Positions 23,961 to 32,781 of a stretch of DNA of 64,000 bases are shown here, piece by piece. The stretch is from Amycolatopsis cihanbeyliensis. GTDB taxonomy: Bacteria; Actinomycetota; Actinomycetes; Mycobacteriales; Pseudonocardiaceae. Every line of letters starts with the position of its first letter. Position 1 is the stretch's first letter. A program made the position numbers and the translations under genes. The notes under the pieces were generated by a model. The model ran no database searches and was not told the origin of the DNA. It was given only the letters and a program-made list of their open reading frames with translations. Location of the stretch: assembly GCF_006715045.1 (NCBI RefSeq), contig NZ_VFML01000001.1, positions 620,001-684,000 on the forward strand, in the 5' to 3' direction.

Positions 23961-25355
23961 TCAGCCGGAGACGGTGCCGCTCACCGCGTACCGGGGACGA
24001 ACCCGGGTGACCCCCTTGGCGCGCGGCGAGACCCGATCGGTGATCGACCGCAGGATCTCGCCGGCACGCACGGCGTTGTTGGACAGCAACGAGGACGTGA
24101 TGCCGTGGCTGTGCTCGGTGCCACCGCCTTGCAGGTAGACACCGGCACGTACCTCGGGTGCGGTCCGCACCCGGTAGTCGCGGTCCACCTGTGCCCTGCC
24201 CTGCTCGTCCCGCAGGCAGTACGGCCCGAGTTCGCCCAGCTCGGCCAGCGGGTCGCCGGACAGGTACCCGGTCGCGTACACGACCACGCCCGCCTCCAGC
24301 ACGGTGCGCTCCCCCGTGGCCAGCGACTCGACGGTGGCGCGCACGCCCGTCGCGGTCTGCACGACCTCCACCGGCCGGCAGACGTTGAACAGCCGCAGCC
24401 GCTCGGTGCCGAGCACCTTCTCCCGGTACATCCGCCGGTAGAGATCGTCGATCAGCTCGAGGTCGACCACGGAGTAGTTGGTGTTGCCGTGGTATCCCAG
24501 CAGCCGCTGCTTGACCTCCTCGGGCGCGAGGTAGAACGCGTCCACCGCGTCCGGGTCGAAGATCCGGTTGGCGAACGGGCTGTCGTCGGAGGGGCTGTAG
24601 CCGTAGCGGGTGAAGACCGAGCACACCTCGGCCTCGGCGAAGCGGTCGTGCAGGAAGGCGGTGACCTCCGCGGCGCTCTGGCCGGCGCCGACCACGACGA
24701 ACCGGGACGGCGTGTCCTGCTCGAGGTGGGCGACCCGGTGCAGCAGCTCGCTGTTGTGCCACACCCGTTCACCTCGGGTGACACCCTCGGGCAGGTTCGG
24801 CCGCAGGCCGGTCGCGACCACCAGGTTGCGCGCCCGCCAGGACACCGTCTCGCGCATGCCGACGCCGGTGCGGGACTCCACCTCGAAGTAGGCCACCACC
24901 TCGTCCCCGGTGTCCCCGGTGTCCCGTGCGTACACCGGCCGAACCGCCACCACCTCGTGCCCGTAGGTCACCTGGTCGTCCACCCGCGCGGCGGCCCACT
25001 CGAAGTAGTCGTGGAACTCCGCCCGCAACGGGAACAGGGTCTTGTGGTTCACGAAGTCGACCAGCCTGCCCTTGCTCTGCAGGTAGCACAGGAAGCTGAA
25101 CTCGCTGGCCGGGTTGCGCAGGGTCACCAGATCCTTGAGGAAGGACACCTGCATGGTGGCGTCGTCGATCAGCATGCCGCGGTGCCAGCCGAACTCCGGC
25201 TGGCGCTCGAGAAAGTGCGCGGTGAGGGCGTCGCCATCGGCGGCCTGAGCGTTGTACTCGGTCACCGCGATCGCCAGCGCGAGGTTCGACGGCCCGAATC
25301 CCACCCCGACGAGGTCGTATACCGGTGTCTCGTCGCTCAGAAGTGCCTGTGACAT
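23961..25355 (-). CDS. L-ornithine (lysine) N5-monooxygenase, siderophore hydroxylase
   Basis: A 464-residue flavin- and NADPH-dependent N-hydroxylating monooxygenase of the SidA/PvdA/IucD family. It should convert L-ornithine to N5-hydroxyornithine, the hydroxamate precursor used by the NRPS. Visible motifs are the FAD-binding GVGFGPSNLAL (residues 17-27), LVTLRNPASEFSFLCYL (about 80), the NADPH-binding VVVGAGQSAAEV (about 215) and YATGYLSGD (about 365). Length is normal for the family. Ornithine rather than lysine is inferred from the hydroxyornithine code in NRPS module 3. It is the first gene of the minus-strand operon, downstream of the iron box at 25400-25418, so iron repression is likely. 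Confidence 0.93.
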   Translation of the reverse strand: MSQALLSDETPVYDLVGVGFGPSNLALAIAVTEYNAQAADGDALTAHFLERQPEFGWHRGMLIDDATMQVSFLKDLVTLRNPASEFSFLCYLQSKGRLVDFVNHKTLFPLRAEFHDYFEWAAARVDDQVTYGHEVVAVRPVYARDTGDTGDEVVAYFEVESRTGVGMRETVSWRARNLVVATGLRPNLPEGVTRGERVWHNSELLHRVAHLEQDTPSRFVVVGAGQSAAEVTAFLHDRFAEAEVCSVFTRYGYSPSDDSPFANRIFDPDAVDAFYLAPEEVKQRLLGYHGNTNYSVVDLELIDDLYRRMYREKVLGTERLRLFNVCRPVEVVQTATGVRATVESLATGERTVLEAGVVVYATGYLSGDPLAELGELGPYCLRDEQGRAQVDRDYRVRTAPEVRAGVYLQGGGTEHSHGITSSLLSNNAVRAGEILRSITDRVSPRAKGVTRVRPRYAVSGTVSG

Positions 25356-25399
25356 AGCCGTCCCATCACGCGCGTCCAGTGAACCGAGGAAACCCTAAC

Positions 25400-25418
25400 C
25401 TAAGTTAGCCCAGCCTCA
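25400..25418. promoter_or_regulatory. Probable iron box upstream of the monooxygenase operon
   Basis: CTAAGTTAGCCCAGCCTCA matches 13 of 19 iron-box consensus positions and lies 45 bases upstream of the monooxygenase ATG, a plausible promoter position. Control by IdeR/DmdR is inferred. Confidence 0.65.
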
Positions 25419-25466
25419 GTTACTACATTCGGGGTGATGTTCGTCCCCTTGGTCGACGTTGCGAAA

Positions 25467-25485
25467 TTAGGTCAGGCTTGCTTCA
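25467..25485. promoter_or_regulatory. Probable iron box upstream of the formyltransferase
   Basis: TTAGGTCAGGCTTGCTTCA matches 14 of 19 positions of the iron-box consensus, 37 bases before the GTG of the formyltransferase. With the site at 25400-25418 it gives the divergent region one box per direction. Confidence 0.7.
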
Positions 25486-25521
25486 CTAGCCCCGTTTGGC
25501 GCCGTTACGCGAGGAGGACCC

Positions 25522-26484
25522 GTGCGCATCGTTATGTTCGGCTACCAGACCTGGGGGTATCGAACCTTGCGGGCGCTGTTGGACTCCGAGCACGAGGTGA
25601 CGCTGGTGGTCACGCACCCCCAGTCGGACCACGCCTACGAACGGATCTGGTCCGACTCGGTCGCCGAGCTCGCCACCGAGCACGGCATCGAGGTGCTGCT
25701 GCGCAACCGGCCAGGGGACGAGGAGATGATGTCCCGGCTCAAGGAGGCCGATCCGGACCTCATCGTGGCGAACAACTGGCGCACCTGGATCCCGCCGGAG
25801 ATCTTCAACCTCCCGCGCCGGGGCACGTTGAACGTGCACGACTCGCTGCTACCCGCCTATGCCGGGTTCTCCCCGCTGATCTGGGCCCTGATCAACGGCG
25901 AGCAGGAGGTCGGCGTGACGGCCCACATGATGAACGAGGAGCTGGACGCGGGGGCGATCGTGCTGCAGCGCGCGGTGCCGGTCGGCCCGCGGGACACCAC
26001 CACCGACCTGTTCCACAAGACCGTCGACCTGATCGCGCCCCTGGTCGCCGAGTCGCTGGAGTCGATCTCCTCCGGCCGCACCGACTGGGTCCCGCAGGAC
26101 CGTTCCCGGGCCAGCTTCTTCCACAAGCGGGCGCCCGAGGACAGCCGGATCGACTGGACCTGGCCCGCCGCGGACATCGACCGGCTCGTCCGGGCGCAGT
26201 CCGACCCCTACCCCAACGCCTTCACCTACCACCGCGGTGAGCGGCTGCGGATCGTGCGCGCCTCGGTGTCCGAGGGCCGGTACGGCGGCACCCCCGGCCG
26301 CATCTTCATCCCGGAGGGTGACGGGGTGGTGATCGTGACCGGCGCGGACGCCAGGTTCGGCCGCAACCACGGACTGCTGGTCGAACGCGTGCGCACCGAG
26401 GACGGAACGGAGTACCGGGCAACCGAGTACTTCCGCACGATGGGTGGCTACCTGACCAACCAGCCCACACGACCGGCCTCTTGA
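25522..26484 (+). CDS. Hydroxyornithine N5-formyltransferase (methionyl-tRNA formyltransferase-like)
   Basis: A 320-residue formyl-tetrahydrofolate-dependent transferase. The N-terminal formyltransferase fold shows the catalytic triad region: Asn in VANNWRTW (about residue 95), His in LNVHDSLLPAYAG (about 110) and Asp in NEELDAGAIV (about 145). A C-terminal Fmt-like domain follows. A housekeeping Fmt is unlikely because def and rsm neighbours are missing and an iron box precedes it. It resembles CchA-type enzymes that formylate N5-hydroxyornithine to give the hydroxamate of coelichelin-class siderophores. The GTG at 25522 has GAGGAGG 5 bases upstream. It is divergent from the monooxygenase that makes its substrate. 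Confidence 0.9.
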   Translation: MRIVMFGYQTWGYRTLRALLDSEHEVTLVVTHPQSDHAYERIWSDSVAELATEHGIEVLLRNRPGDEEMMSRLKEADPDLIVANNWRTWIPPEIFNLPRRGTLNVHDSLLPAYAGFSPLIWALINGEQEVGVTAHMMNEELDAGAIVLQRAVPVGPRDTTTDLFHKTVDLIAPLVAESLESISSGRTDWVPQDRSRASFFHKRAPEDSRIDWTWPAADIDRLVRAQSDPYPNAFTYHRGERLRIVRASVSEGRYGGTPGRIFIPEGDGVVIVTGADARFGRNHGLLVERVRTEDGTEYRATEYFRTMGGYLTNQPTRPAS

Positions 26485-26577
26485 CAGCCGTGTCGCGCGT
26501 TGGGAAACGGGCACCGACAGACCCCCGCTAGATCCACAAAGGACTATACTTCGCCCGTGACCGGGTAATTTGACGGT

Positions 26578-27663
26578 ATGACGGGTGACGCACTGACTCT
26601 CGGAGTCGAGGAGGAGTTCCTGCTCGTGGACGCCGAGGGGCGGCTTTCCGAACTCGGACCGGACATCGTGGGCTCCGAGTCCTGGCCGGAAAGCGGGCTG
26701 CAGCGCGAGCTGGTCCGCTGCCAGGTGGAGACGGCGACCCCCGTCTGCGACGGTATCGAGGAACTGCTCGCACAGGTCCGCAAGCTGCGCAGGCAGTTGA
26801 CCGACCGGGCGGTGGCGCGGGAGTTGCGGCTGATGCCCAGCGGCACCCCGGTGCTACCCGAACCCGGTCCGCCGCCGATCACGCCGAACCCGCGCTACCA
26901 CCGGATCGCGCGGGAGTTCGGCGCGATCACCGACACCGCGGGCACCTGCAGCTGTCACGTGCATGTCGGCGTCCCGGACCGGGCGGCCGGGGTCGCGGTG
27001 AGCAACCGGCTGCGCGCCTGGCTGCCGGTGCTGCTGGCGCTCACGGCGAACTCGCCCTTCGACGGCGGCCACGACACCGGCTACTGCAGCTGGCGGCACG
27101 TGCGCTGGGCCCGCTGGCCCTCGTCGGGTCCTCCCCCGGTGTTCTCCTCCGTCGACCACTACGACACCGTGGTGCAGGCGCTGCTGCGCGCGGGCGCCGT
27201 GCTCGACCGCGGCATGGTGTACTGGGATATCCGGCTCTCCGAGAAGCAACCCACGCTGGAGGTCCGGGTCTGCGACGTCCCCGGAACGGCCGATGAGGCC
27301 GCGCTGCTGGCCGCGATCGTCCGCGGGCTGGTCGCTACCGCGCTGCAGGACACCGGCCGTGCGCCGAGGCCCACCCCCGATGTGCTGCGGGCCGCGCTCT
27401 GGCGAGCCGCGCGGGACGGCCTCGACGGCCACGGCTTCGATCCGCTCACCGCGACCCTGCGACCCATGCGCGAGCAACTGGCCCGGCTCACCGCGTACGT
27501 CCGCCCCGCGTTGCGGGACGCGGGCGATCTCGACTTCGTCACCGCACGGCTGGCCAGGCTGACCACCACCGGCGACGGCGCCAGCAGGCAACGCGCCGCC
27601 TACGCCGAGCGCAGGGCGCTGCGCGACGTCGTCGACATGCTCGCCCGCCAAACCAACTGCTGA
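26578..27663 (+). CDS. Carboxylate-amine ligase, YbdK family (glutamate-cysteine ligase 2-like)
   Basis: A 361-residue enzyme of the GCS2/YbdK family, which joins a carboxylate to an amine using ATP. Diagnostic segments are LTLGVEEEFLLVD (residues 6-18), VETATPVC (about 52), the GTCSCHVHVGVPD metal and ATP site (about 121) and LEVRVCDVPGT (about 225). YbdK has weak gamma-glutamylcysteine ligase activity in vitro; the natural substrate in actinomycetes is unclear. It starts 94 bases after the formyltransferase. A possible -10 hexamer TATACT at 26545-26550 suggests its own promoter, so membership of the siderophore unit is doubtful. The ATG lacks a strong ribosome binding site. Confidence 0.85.
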   Translation: MTGDALTLGVEEEFLLVDAEGRLSELGPDIVGSESWPESGLQRELVRCQVETATPVCDGIEELLAQVRKLRRQLTDRAVARELRLMPSGTPVLPEPGPPPITPNPRYHRIAREFGAITDTAGTCSCHVHVGVPDRAAGVAVSNRLRAWLPVLLALTANSPFDGGHDTGYCSWRHVRWARWPSSGPPPVFSSVDHYDTVVQALLRAGAVLDRGMVYWDIRLSEKQPTLEVRVCDVPGTADEAALLAAIVRGLVATALQDTGRAPRPTPDVLRAALWRAARDGLDGHGFDPLTATLRPMREQLARLTAYVRPALRDAGDLDFVTARLARLTTTGDGASRQRAAYAERRALRDVVDMLARQTNC

Positions 27664-27757
27664 AGTGCCCTGAACGTGGCTTTCCCGACGCCTGACGTCC
27701 CGATAGTGCCGTTCGCGACGTCTGACGTCCCGATAGTGCCGTTCAGGGCGCTTGGGG
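27664..27757. repeat. Intergenic 30-bp direct repeat inside an inverted-repeat stem
   Basis: Between convergent genes, two 29-base copies (27686-27714 and 27716-27744, one mismatch) share CTGACGTCCCGATAGTGCC. They are flanked by a 13-bp inverted pair, AAGTGCCCTGAAC near 27663 and GTTCAGGGCGCTT near 27741, with one mismatch. The layout could act as a two-way terminator, which is inferred. Confidence 0.8.
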
Positions 27758-28399
27758 TCAGCAGGTGTTGAGCATGGACTGGAGGGCGGACTTCTCGGCG
27801 GGCTGCAGGGTCAGCCCCCAGTGGTACTTCGAGCGGATCCACATCTTGCTGTACGTGCAGTGGTAGGAGGACACCGGCTTCCACCGCGTCGGGTCGTCAT
27901 CGCCCTTGCTGCGGTTGGAGCTCGCGCTCGACGCGCGCAGCTGCGGGTAGGACAGGTCGTTGGCGAAGTTCTCCCGCTTGCTCGCGCTCCAGTTCCGCGC
28001 CCCGGAACGCCACGCCTCGGCGAGCGGAACCACATGGTCGATGTCCATATCCGCGGCCGAGTACACGGTCACCCCGTCGTACGGGCTGTACCACCGGCCC
28101 GAGTCCGGGTAGCAGTCCGAACCGACCCGGACGTCGATACCGTCCCGCTTGAGCACCTCCTCGCGCACGTTGCAGTTGCCGGACACGGCGTTCCAGTGCG
28201 GGAACGCCTCCCGCGAGTAGCCGCTCATCGAACCCTCTCCCGCCACGGTGAGGGCGTTCAACTCGGCCTGGGCGGTGGACTTGTGCGGGATGTTCGGCGC
28301 GGTGGCCGAGGCGGGCGGCGCGAGCAGCACCCCGGCGGTCATCGCCGCCGCGGCGGTCGCGAGTGCGGTGAACCATCGGCGCCGGGCTGGGTGGGTCAT
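27758..28399 (-). CDS. Secreted HNH-type nuclease (DUF1524/GmrSD C-terminal-like)
   Basis: A 213-residue exported protein. A signal peptide (MTHPARRRWF, alanine-rich hydrophobic stretch, ASA cleavage, about residues 1-32) precedes a DUF1524 domain. The HNH core is MDIDHVVPLAEAW (about 118), with the supporting NWSASKRENFANDL and SSNRSKGDDDP, and a late YHCTYSKMWIRSKYHWGL segment. Such proteins are probable metal-dependent extracellular nucleases, perhaps for DNA scavenging or competition. The ATG at 28399 follows CAGGAGAACCCG; longer upstream readings in this frame run antisense to the acyl-CoA synthetase and are rejected. The next gene diverges across a 25-bp palindrome. Confidence 0.88.
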   Translation of the reverse strand: MTHPARRRWFTALATAAAAMTAGVLLAPPASATAPNIPHKSTAQAELNALTVAGEGSMSGYSREAFPHWNAVSGNCNVREEVLKRDGIDVRVGSDCYPDSGRWYSPYDGVTVYSAADMDIDHVVPLAEAWRSGARNWSASKRENFANDLSYPQLRASSASSNRSKGDDDPTRWKPVSSYHCTYSKMWIRSKYHWGLTLQPAEKSALQSMLNTC

Positions 28400-28522
28400 C
28401 GGGTTCTCCTGGGGATTCGGGAACGGACCGGACAACGCCGCGACCGTCCCCCATCCAGGTTTCCGGCCGGTACCCCCGGAAAGGCGATCGGCCGAACTCT
28501 GCGCCAGTTGCCGGTGCACCAT

Positions 28523-28547
28523 CCCTGTTGACATCTTGACAACAGGG
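28523..28547. promoter_or_regulatory. Operator-like palindrome between divergent genes
   Basis: Perfect 8-bp arms CCCTGTTG and CAACAGGG flank a 9-base centre, and TTGACA (a -35-like hexamer) lies at 28528-28533. It sits 57 bases before the acyl-CoA synthetase ATG and 124 before the nuclease start. A dimeric repressor such as a TetR or GntR protein may bind here; no regulator gene is adjacent. Confidence 0.5.
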
Positions 28548-28603
28548 TGTTCGGGCCGGACCCTTGGCCTGCACCACGCGACATCCGCGGCAAGGGAGCC
28601 CCG

Positions 28604-30382
28604 ATGACGAACCGCACCGCCCTTCCGGAGACCTTCTGCGCGGCCTTCCAGGAGACCGCGGCCCGGTGGCCGGAGGAAGTCGCACTGCGCACCCCCGACG
28701 GCGGCACCAGGGTCACCTGGCGGGACTACGCAGAGCGCGTGCACCGGCTCGCCGCCGGGCTGGCCGGCCTCGGCGTGCGGCACGGCGACACGGTCGCGCT
28801 GATGCTCACCAACCGGCCGGAGTTCCACCTCGCCGATGTCGGCGCACTGCACACCGGCGCGACCCCGTTCTCGCTCTACAACACACTGGCCGTGGAGCAG
28901 ATCACCTACGTGCTGCGCGACTCCGGGGCACGCGTGGCGATCTGCGAGGAACAGTTCGCGTCGAAGATGCTGGCGGCCGTACGGGACACCGCGGTGGAGC
29001 ACGTGCTGTGCGTGGACGGCACGCCGGACGGCACCCGGCCGCTGGCGGCGCTGGAGCCCGATCCGGACTTCGACGCCGCGGCCGCCCGGACCGCCGTGCG
29101 TCCGCAGGACACGCTCACCGTCATCTACACCTCGGGCACCACCGGCCCGCCCAAGGGGGTGGAGCTCACCCACGCGAACATGATGGCCGCGGTGGCCGCC
29201 ACCCTGGCGGTGCTGCCGGCGGGCCAGTCCGACCGGATCGTGTCGTACCTGCCGGACGCGCATGTGGCCAACCGCTGGGGCGCGCACTACACCAGCCTGT
29301 GCACCGGCATGCAGATCACCACGGTCGCCGATCCGAAGACGATGATCGCCGCGCTGCCGGACGTGCGGCCGACCTTCTTCGGCGCGGTACCGCAGGTGTG
29401 GTACCGGCTCAAGGCGGCGATCGAGGCCACCCTCGCGGCCGAGGACAACCCCACCAAGCGCCGGCTCGCGAACTGGGCCATCGGGGTGGGCGTCCGGCAC
29501 GCGCGGGCGAGCACCGGCCACGGCCGGATACCGGCCACGCTGCGCCTGCGGCACCGGGTCGCCGACGCACTGGTGCTGTCGAAGGTGCGGAGCACACTCG
29601 GCCTGGACCGCGTACGGATCGCCGCCTCGGGCGCCGCCCCGATCGCGCCCGAGGCGCTGGAGTTCGTCCTCGCGCTCGGCATCCCGGTCTGCGAGCTGTG
29701 GGGCATGTCGGAGACCTCCGGACCGGCCACGATGAACCGGCCGGAGGCGATCCGGATCGGCACCGTCGGCCAGGCCGTGGACGGCATGCAGGTCCGGCTC
29801 GCCGAGGACGGCGAACTGCTGGCGCGCGGACCGCTGGTGATGAAGGGCTACCGCAACGATCCGGAACGCACCGCCCGCACGATCGACGCCGAAGGCTGGC
29901 TGCACACCGGTGACATCGCCGAGATCGACGCCGAAGGCTACGTGCGCATCATCGACCGTAAGAAGGAACTGCTCATCAACGCGGCCGGCAAGAACATGTC
30001 CCCCGCGAACATCGAGAACGCCGTCAAGGTGGCCTGCCCGCTGGTCGGGGTCGCCGCCGCCATCGGGGACAACCGGCCGTACGTGATCGCGCTCATCGCC
30101 ATCGACCCGGAGGCCGGGGCGGCGTACGCGGCCGAGCACGGCCTGCCGGACGCCTCCCCTGCCACGCTGGCCGGGGATCCTGGCGTGCGCGCCACCGTCG
30201 AGGCCGGGGTCACCGCGGCCAACGAGAAGCTGGCCAGGGTCGAGCAGATCAAGAAGTTCGCCATCGTGCCCGCCCTGTGGGAGCCCGGAGGGGATGAGCT
30301 CACCCCGACGATGAAACTGAGGCGCAAGCCGATCTCCGAGAAATACGGCCGGCTGATCGAGGAGCTGTACACGAAACCGTGA
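28604..30382 (+). CDS. Long-chain fatty acyl-CoA synthetase (FadD-like, AMP-forming)
   Basis: A 592-residue adenylate-forming enzyme. It should activate a fatty acid with ATP and CoA in the cytoplasm. Motifs are the P-loop VIYTSGTTGPPKG (about residue 173), the A5-type ELWGMSETSG (about 367), the A7-type WLHTGDIAEIDAEGYVRIIDRKKELL (about 432) and TPTMKLRRKPI with the A10 lysine near the C-terminus. Layout and length fit the FadD11/FadD15 group. The ATG at 28604 has AAGGGAG upstream; the 19-codon upstream extension is not needed. A role in loading the NRPS starter C domain is possible, but there is no carrier protein or co-regulation evidence for it. Confidence 0.88.
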   Translation: MTNRTALPETFCAAFQETAARWPEEVALRTPDGGTRVTWRDYAERVHRLAAGLAGLGVRHGDTVALMLTNRPEFHLADVGALHTGATPFSLYNTLAVEQITYVLRDSGARVAICEEQFASKMLAAVRDTAVEHVLCVDGTPDGTRPLAALEPDPDFDAAAARTAVRPQDTLTVIYTSGTTGPPKGVELTHANMMAAVAATLAVLPAGQSDRIVSYLPDAHVANRWGAHYTSLCTGMQITTVADPKTMIAALPDVRPTFFGAVPQVWYRLKAAIEATLAAEDNPTKRRLANWAIGVGVRHARASTGHGRIPATLRLRHRVADALVLSKVRSTLGLDRVRIAASGAAPIAPEALEFVLALGIPVCELWGMSETSGPATMNRPEAIRIGTVGQAVDGMQVRLAEDGELLARGPLVMKGYRNDPERTARTIDAEGWLHTGDIAEIDAEGYVRIIDRKKELLINAAGKNMSPANIENAVKVACPLVGVAAAIGDNRPYVIALIAIDPEAGAAYAAEHGLPDASPATLAGDPGVRATVEAGVTAANEKLARVEQIKKFAIVPALWEPGGDELTPTMKLRRKPISEKYGRLIEELYTKP

Positions 30383-30547
30383 CTGTTTTATTCGGCGAAT
30401 CGCCATAATGTCTTGTTCGGCAAGAATAGCCGGTTAACAAAATCCGGATGGTACTGGCCGCGGGTGCCGGATATGGCTAGCCTCGCGGGGGAGTTCAAAC
30501 CCCGGGAGTGAGCGTGTCCGGGCGCACGACCTGCGAAGGTGACAATC

Positions 30548-31864
30548 GTGACGGAGTCCGAGCCCGGCCGAGTCGATCGTGCCGCGCGTGGGAAAAGCAG
30601 CACCGCGAGCCCTGCCGACACCGCGGTCCGTTCCCGGTGCCCGGCGAGTGAGCGCGCCACCGGATCGCCGTTCCGGCGATGGTGGCGACTCGCCCTGATG
30701 CTGGTGGTCGTGCCACTGGCGGTGGCGGCGAGCCTGGTCGCGCTCGGCGTGCTCGTGCCCGGGTTGCCGGTGGTCGGAGAGGTCGGCACCGGACTGGTCG
30801 GCACGTTCCCGCTCTACGCCGCGCTGATCTCCGTCCTGGTCGTCCTGCTCGGCGCCGTGCTCTGGTCGACGGGTGCGCGCTACGGCGGCGGAACGGGCAT
30901 GGCGCTGGGCGGGTTCGGCACCGCCTCCGCCCTGATCGTGCTGTTTGGCCAGCTCGGTTTCGCCGCGACCCAGGGGGTGTCGGTCTCCTGGTGGGAGTTG
31001 CTCACCGTGCCGCACCAACCCGCGGCACAGCCGGACCGGACCGTGCGCTACGCCACCGTCGGCGGGGTGGAGCTCGAGTTGAGTGTCTGGCTACCGGACC
31101 GGCCTGCCGCGCGGCCGCGGCCGGCCGCGGTGTGGGTGCACGGGGGCGGATTCGTCGCCGGGCATCGCGACGAGCTGCCCGGGGTGGACCGCTGGCTGGC
31201 CGACCGCGGCTACCCGGTCTTCGACATCGACTACCGGCTGGCACCGCCGCCGCGCTGGCGCGACGCGTCCCAGGACGTCGCCTGCGCCCTGGCCTGGGTG
31301 GCCGAGCACGCGGCCGAGTACCAGGTGGCACCCGACCGGATCGCACTGGTCGGCGGTTCCGCCGGCGGCAGCCTCTCGCTGAACGTCGCCTACGGGCTCG
31401 CGGGCGGCCGGATCAGCAGCAGCTGCGGCGGGACCCCGCCGACGCCCGCGGTGGCCGTCGGATTCTATCCGGCCGCCGACATCGCCGGGATCTACCACGA
31501 CGGCGGGCCGTTCGACTACCAGCACCGGGTGGGCAACGCCTATCTCGGCGGCTCACCGGAACAGTTTCCCGACCGGTACCGGGCCGCGTCGGCCACCAGC
31601 AGGATCCGGCCCGGGTTGATGCCGACACTGCTGGTCACCGGGGGCGGAGACCATCTGATCGAGCAGAGCAGGGTGACCGGGATCGCCGACCGGCTGGCGG
31701 CCGCCGACGTTCCACATCGGACTGTCGTCGTGCCCTACGGCGAGCACGCGTTCGACATATCCTACGGCGGGGTCGGCGGCCAGATCAGCAGGCAGGTCCT
31801 CGGCCAGTTCCTCGGCAGGCACCTGCCCACCGAGGAACCGGCGAACGCGTCTAGTTCCGGCTGA
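30548..31864 (+). CDS. Membrane-anchored alpha/beta hydrolase (esterase, HSL-like)
   Basis: A 438-residue protein with three N-terminal membrane helices (about residues 45-140) followed by an alpha/beta hydrolase domain on one membrane face. The oxyanion motif is VHGGGFVAGH (about 198), the nucleophile elbow GGSAGGSLS (about 272), the likely acid in TGGGDHL (about 372) and the catalytic His in YGEHAFD (about 400). This HGGG/GxSxG combination marks the hormone-sensitive-lipase or BD-FAE type esterases. GTG 30548 is preferred because AAGGTGA ends about 5 bases before it; GTG 30539 is the alternative. Its 3' end overlaps the convergent lipase gene by 14 bases. The substrate is unknown. Confidence 0.82.
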   Translation: MTESEPGRVDRAARGKSSTASPADTAVRSRCPASERATGSPFRRWWRLALMLVVVPLAVAASLVALGVLVPGLPVVGEVGTGLVGTFPLYAALISVLVVLLGAVLWSTGARYGGGTGMALGGFGTASALIVLFGQLGFAATQGVSVSWWELLTVPHQPAAQPDRTVRYATVGGVELELSVWLPDRPAARPRPAAVWVHGGGFVAGHRDELPGVDRWLADRGYPVFDIDYRLAPPPRWRDASQDVACALAWVAEHAAEYQVAPDRIALVGGSAGGSLSLNVAYGLAGGRISSSCGGTPPTPAVAVGFYPAADIAGIYHDGGPFDYQHRVGNAYLGGSPEQFPDRYRAASATSRIRPGLMPTLLVTGGGDHLIEQSRVTGIADRLAAADVPHRTVVVPYGEHAFDISYGGVGGQISRQVLGQFLGRHLPTEEPANASSSG

Positions 31865-32732
31865 GGGCCTTGTTGGTGATCGCGAACACCGTGGGCGAGA
31901 AGGCCATGGTGATATGCCCCGGGGTCGCCTTCGGATTCACGTCCTGCACGGAGATGTTGTCCACGTTCGGCCCGTCCAGGTAGCTGGTCTCGATCGGGGT
32001 GACCAGCACGTCGTACTTCGAGGTGAGCACCGTGTAGTGCACGTTCCCGACCGTCTCGGTCGGGCTGTTCAGCTCCTTGATGAACGGGGAGTCGGTGACG
32101 AGCTGGGTGCACACCTCACAGACCGTGGGCAGCAGCGCCTCGTCGAAACCCGGTATCTGCTTGGCCAGTTCGTACAATCCGGACAGTGAGGTTCCGTGGT
32201 TGGGCGGTGCCCAAGCCACGAAGTTGTCCACCTTGCTCGCGCCACCGAGGTTCTTCAGGTAGTAGCGGGGCATGATCCCGCCCTCGGAGTGCCCGACGAG
32301 GTCCACCGTGGACACACCAGTGGCCGCACGGACCTTGTCCACGAACATGGCGAGTTGCTCGGCCGAGTACTCGATGGGCTTGAAACCACCGAGGAGATCG
32401 ACGACGGGCAGCCGGATCGAACCGTAGGTGATACTGAAGACGCAGTACCCGTTCGCCTTCAGGTAGGGCGAGAACGCGCTCCAGTGTCCCGCGGACGGGG
32501 CGCTGAACCCGTGCAACAGGATCACCGGCCGCGGATGCTTCGCCGTGGGCTTGCAGGACCAGTCGTTCGCGCCGAGCGGAGCCGGGTTCTCCTGCGCGGG
32601 CGGAACCTCGGCCGCCGCCGGGGCGGCGGGGGCCGGGGCCACGCCCTGGGCCGTCGCGGCGGGGGCCGCCGCGACCGTGCCGGCGGCGACCAGGGCCACC
32701 AGCGGAGTCAGATACCGGAGACGAGTACGCAC
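31851..32732 (-). CDS. Secreted triacylglycerol lipase (lipase class 2-like)
   Basis: A 293-residue extracellular lipase. The signal peptide runs from MRTRLRYL through an alanine-rich stretch to TAQG (about residue 30), followed by a short Ala/Pro linker. The alpha/beta hydrolase core has HPRPVILLHGFSAP (oxyanion region, about 68), VDLVGHSEGGIMPRYY with the nucleophile Ser (about 145), an acid in the SKYDVLVTP region (about 240) and His in PGHITMA (about 277). Cysteines in SCKP, YCVF and CEVC could form disulfides. This matches LipC/EstA-type actinobacterial lipases. The GTG at 32732 follows AAGGAGAGACC. It diverges from a TetR regulator, which may control it. Confidence 0.87.
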   Translation of the reverse strand: MRTRLRYLTPLVALVAAGTVAAAPAATAQGVAPAPAAPAAAEVPPAQENPAPLGANDWSCKPTAKHPRPVILLHGFSAPSAGHWSAFSPYLKANGYCVFSITYGSIRLPVVDLLGGFKPIEYSAEQLAMFVDKVRAATGVSTVDLVGHSEGGIMPRYYLKNLGGASKVDNFVAWAPPNHGTSLSGLYELAKQIPGFDEALLPTVCEVCTQLVTDSPFIKELNSPTETVGNVHYTVLTSKYDVLVTPIETSYLDGPNVDNISVQDVNPKATPGHITMAFSPTVFAITNKALSRN

Positions 32733-32781
32733 GGTCTCTCCTTCGAACGGGCGGGCGGGCGGCCGCCCGCCACTACCAGGG

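Noticed and set aside
22888..24762. 624-codon frame joining the binding lipoprotein to sequence within the monooxygenase gene
   Set aside because: The part upstream of 23913 is out of frame with the monooxygenase; the lipoprotein signal at 23913 marks the true start.
28400..30406. Minus-strand extension of the nuclease frame across the acyl-CoA synthetase
   Set aside because: The signal peptide and ribosome binding site fix the nuclease start at 28399; the extension is antisense to a firm gene.
30486..30506. T-arm-like sequence (GTTCAAA flanked by G and C runs) before the alpha/beta hydrolase gene
   Set aside because: No acceptor stem, D-arm or anticodon arm could be fitted around it, so it is not a tRNA.
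30388..30804. Minus-strand 138-codon frame at the start of the alpha/beta hydrolase gene
   Set aside because: Overlaps a well-supported plus-strand gene and shows no recognisable domain or ribosome binding site.
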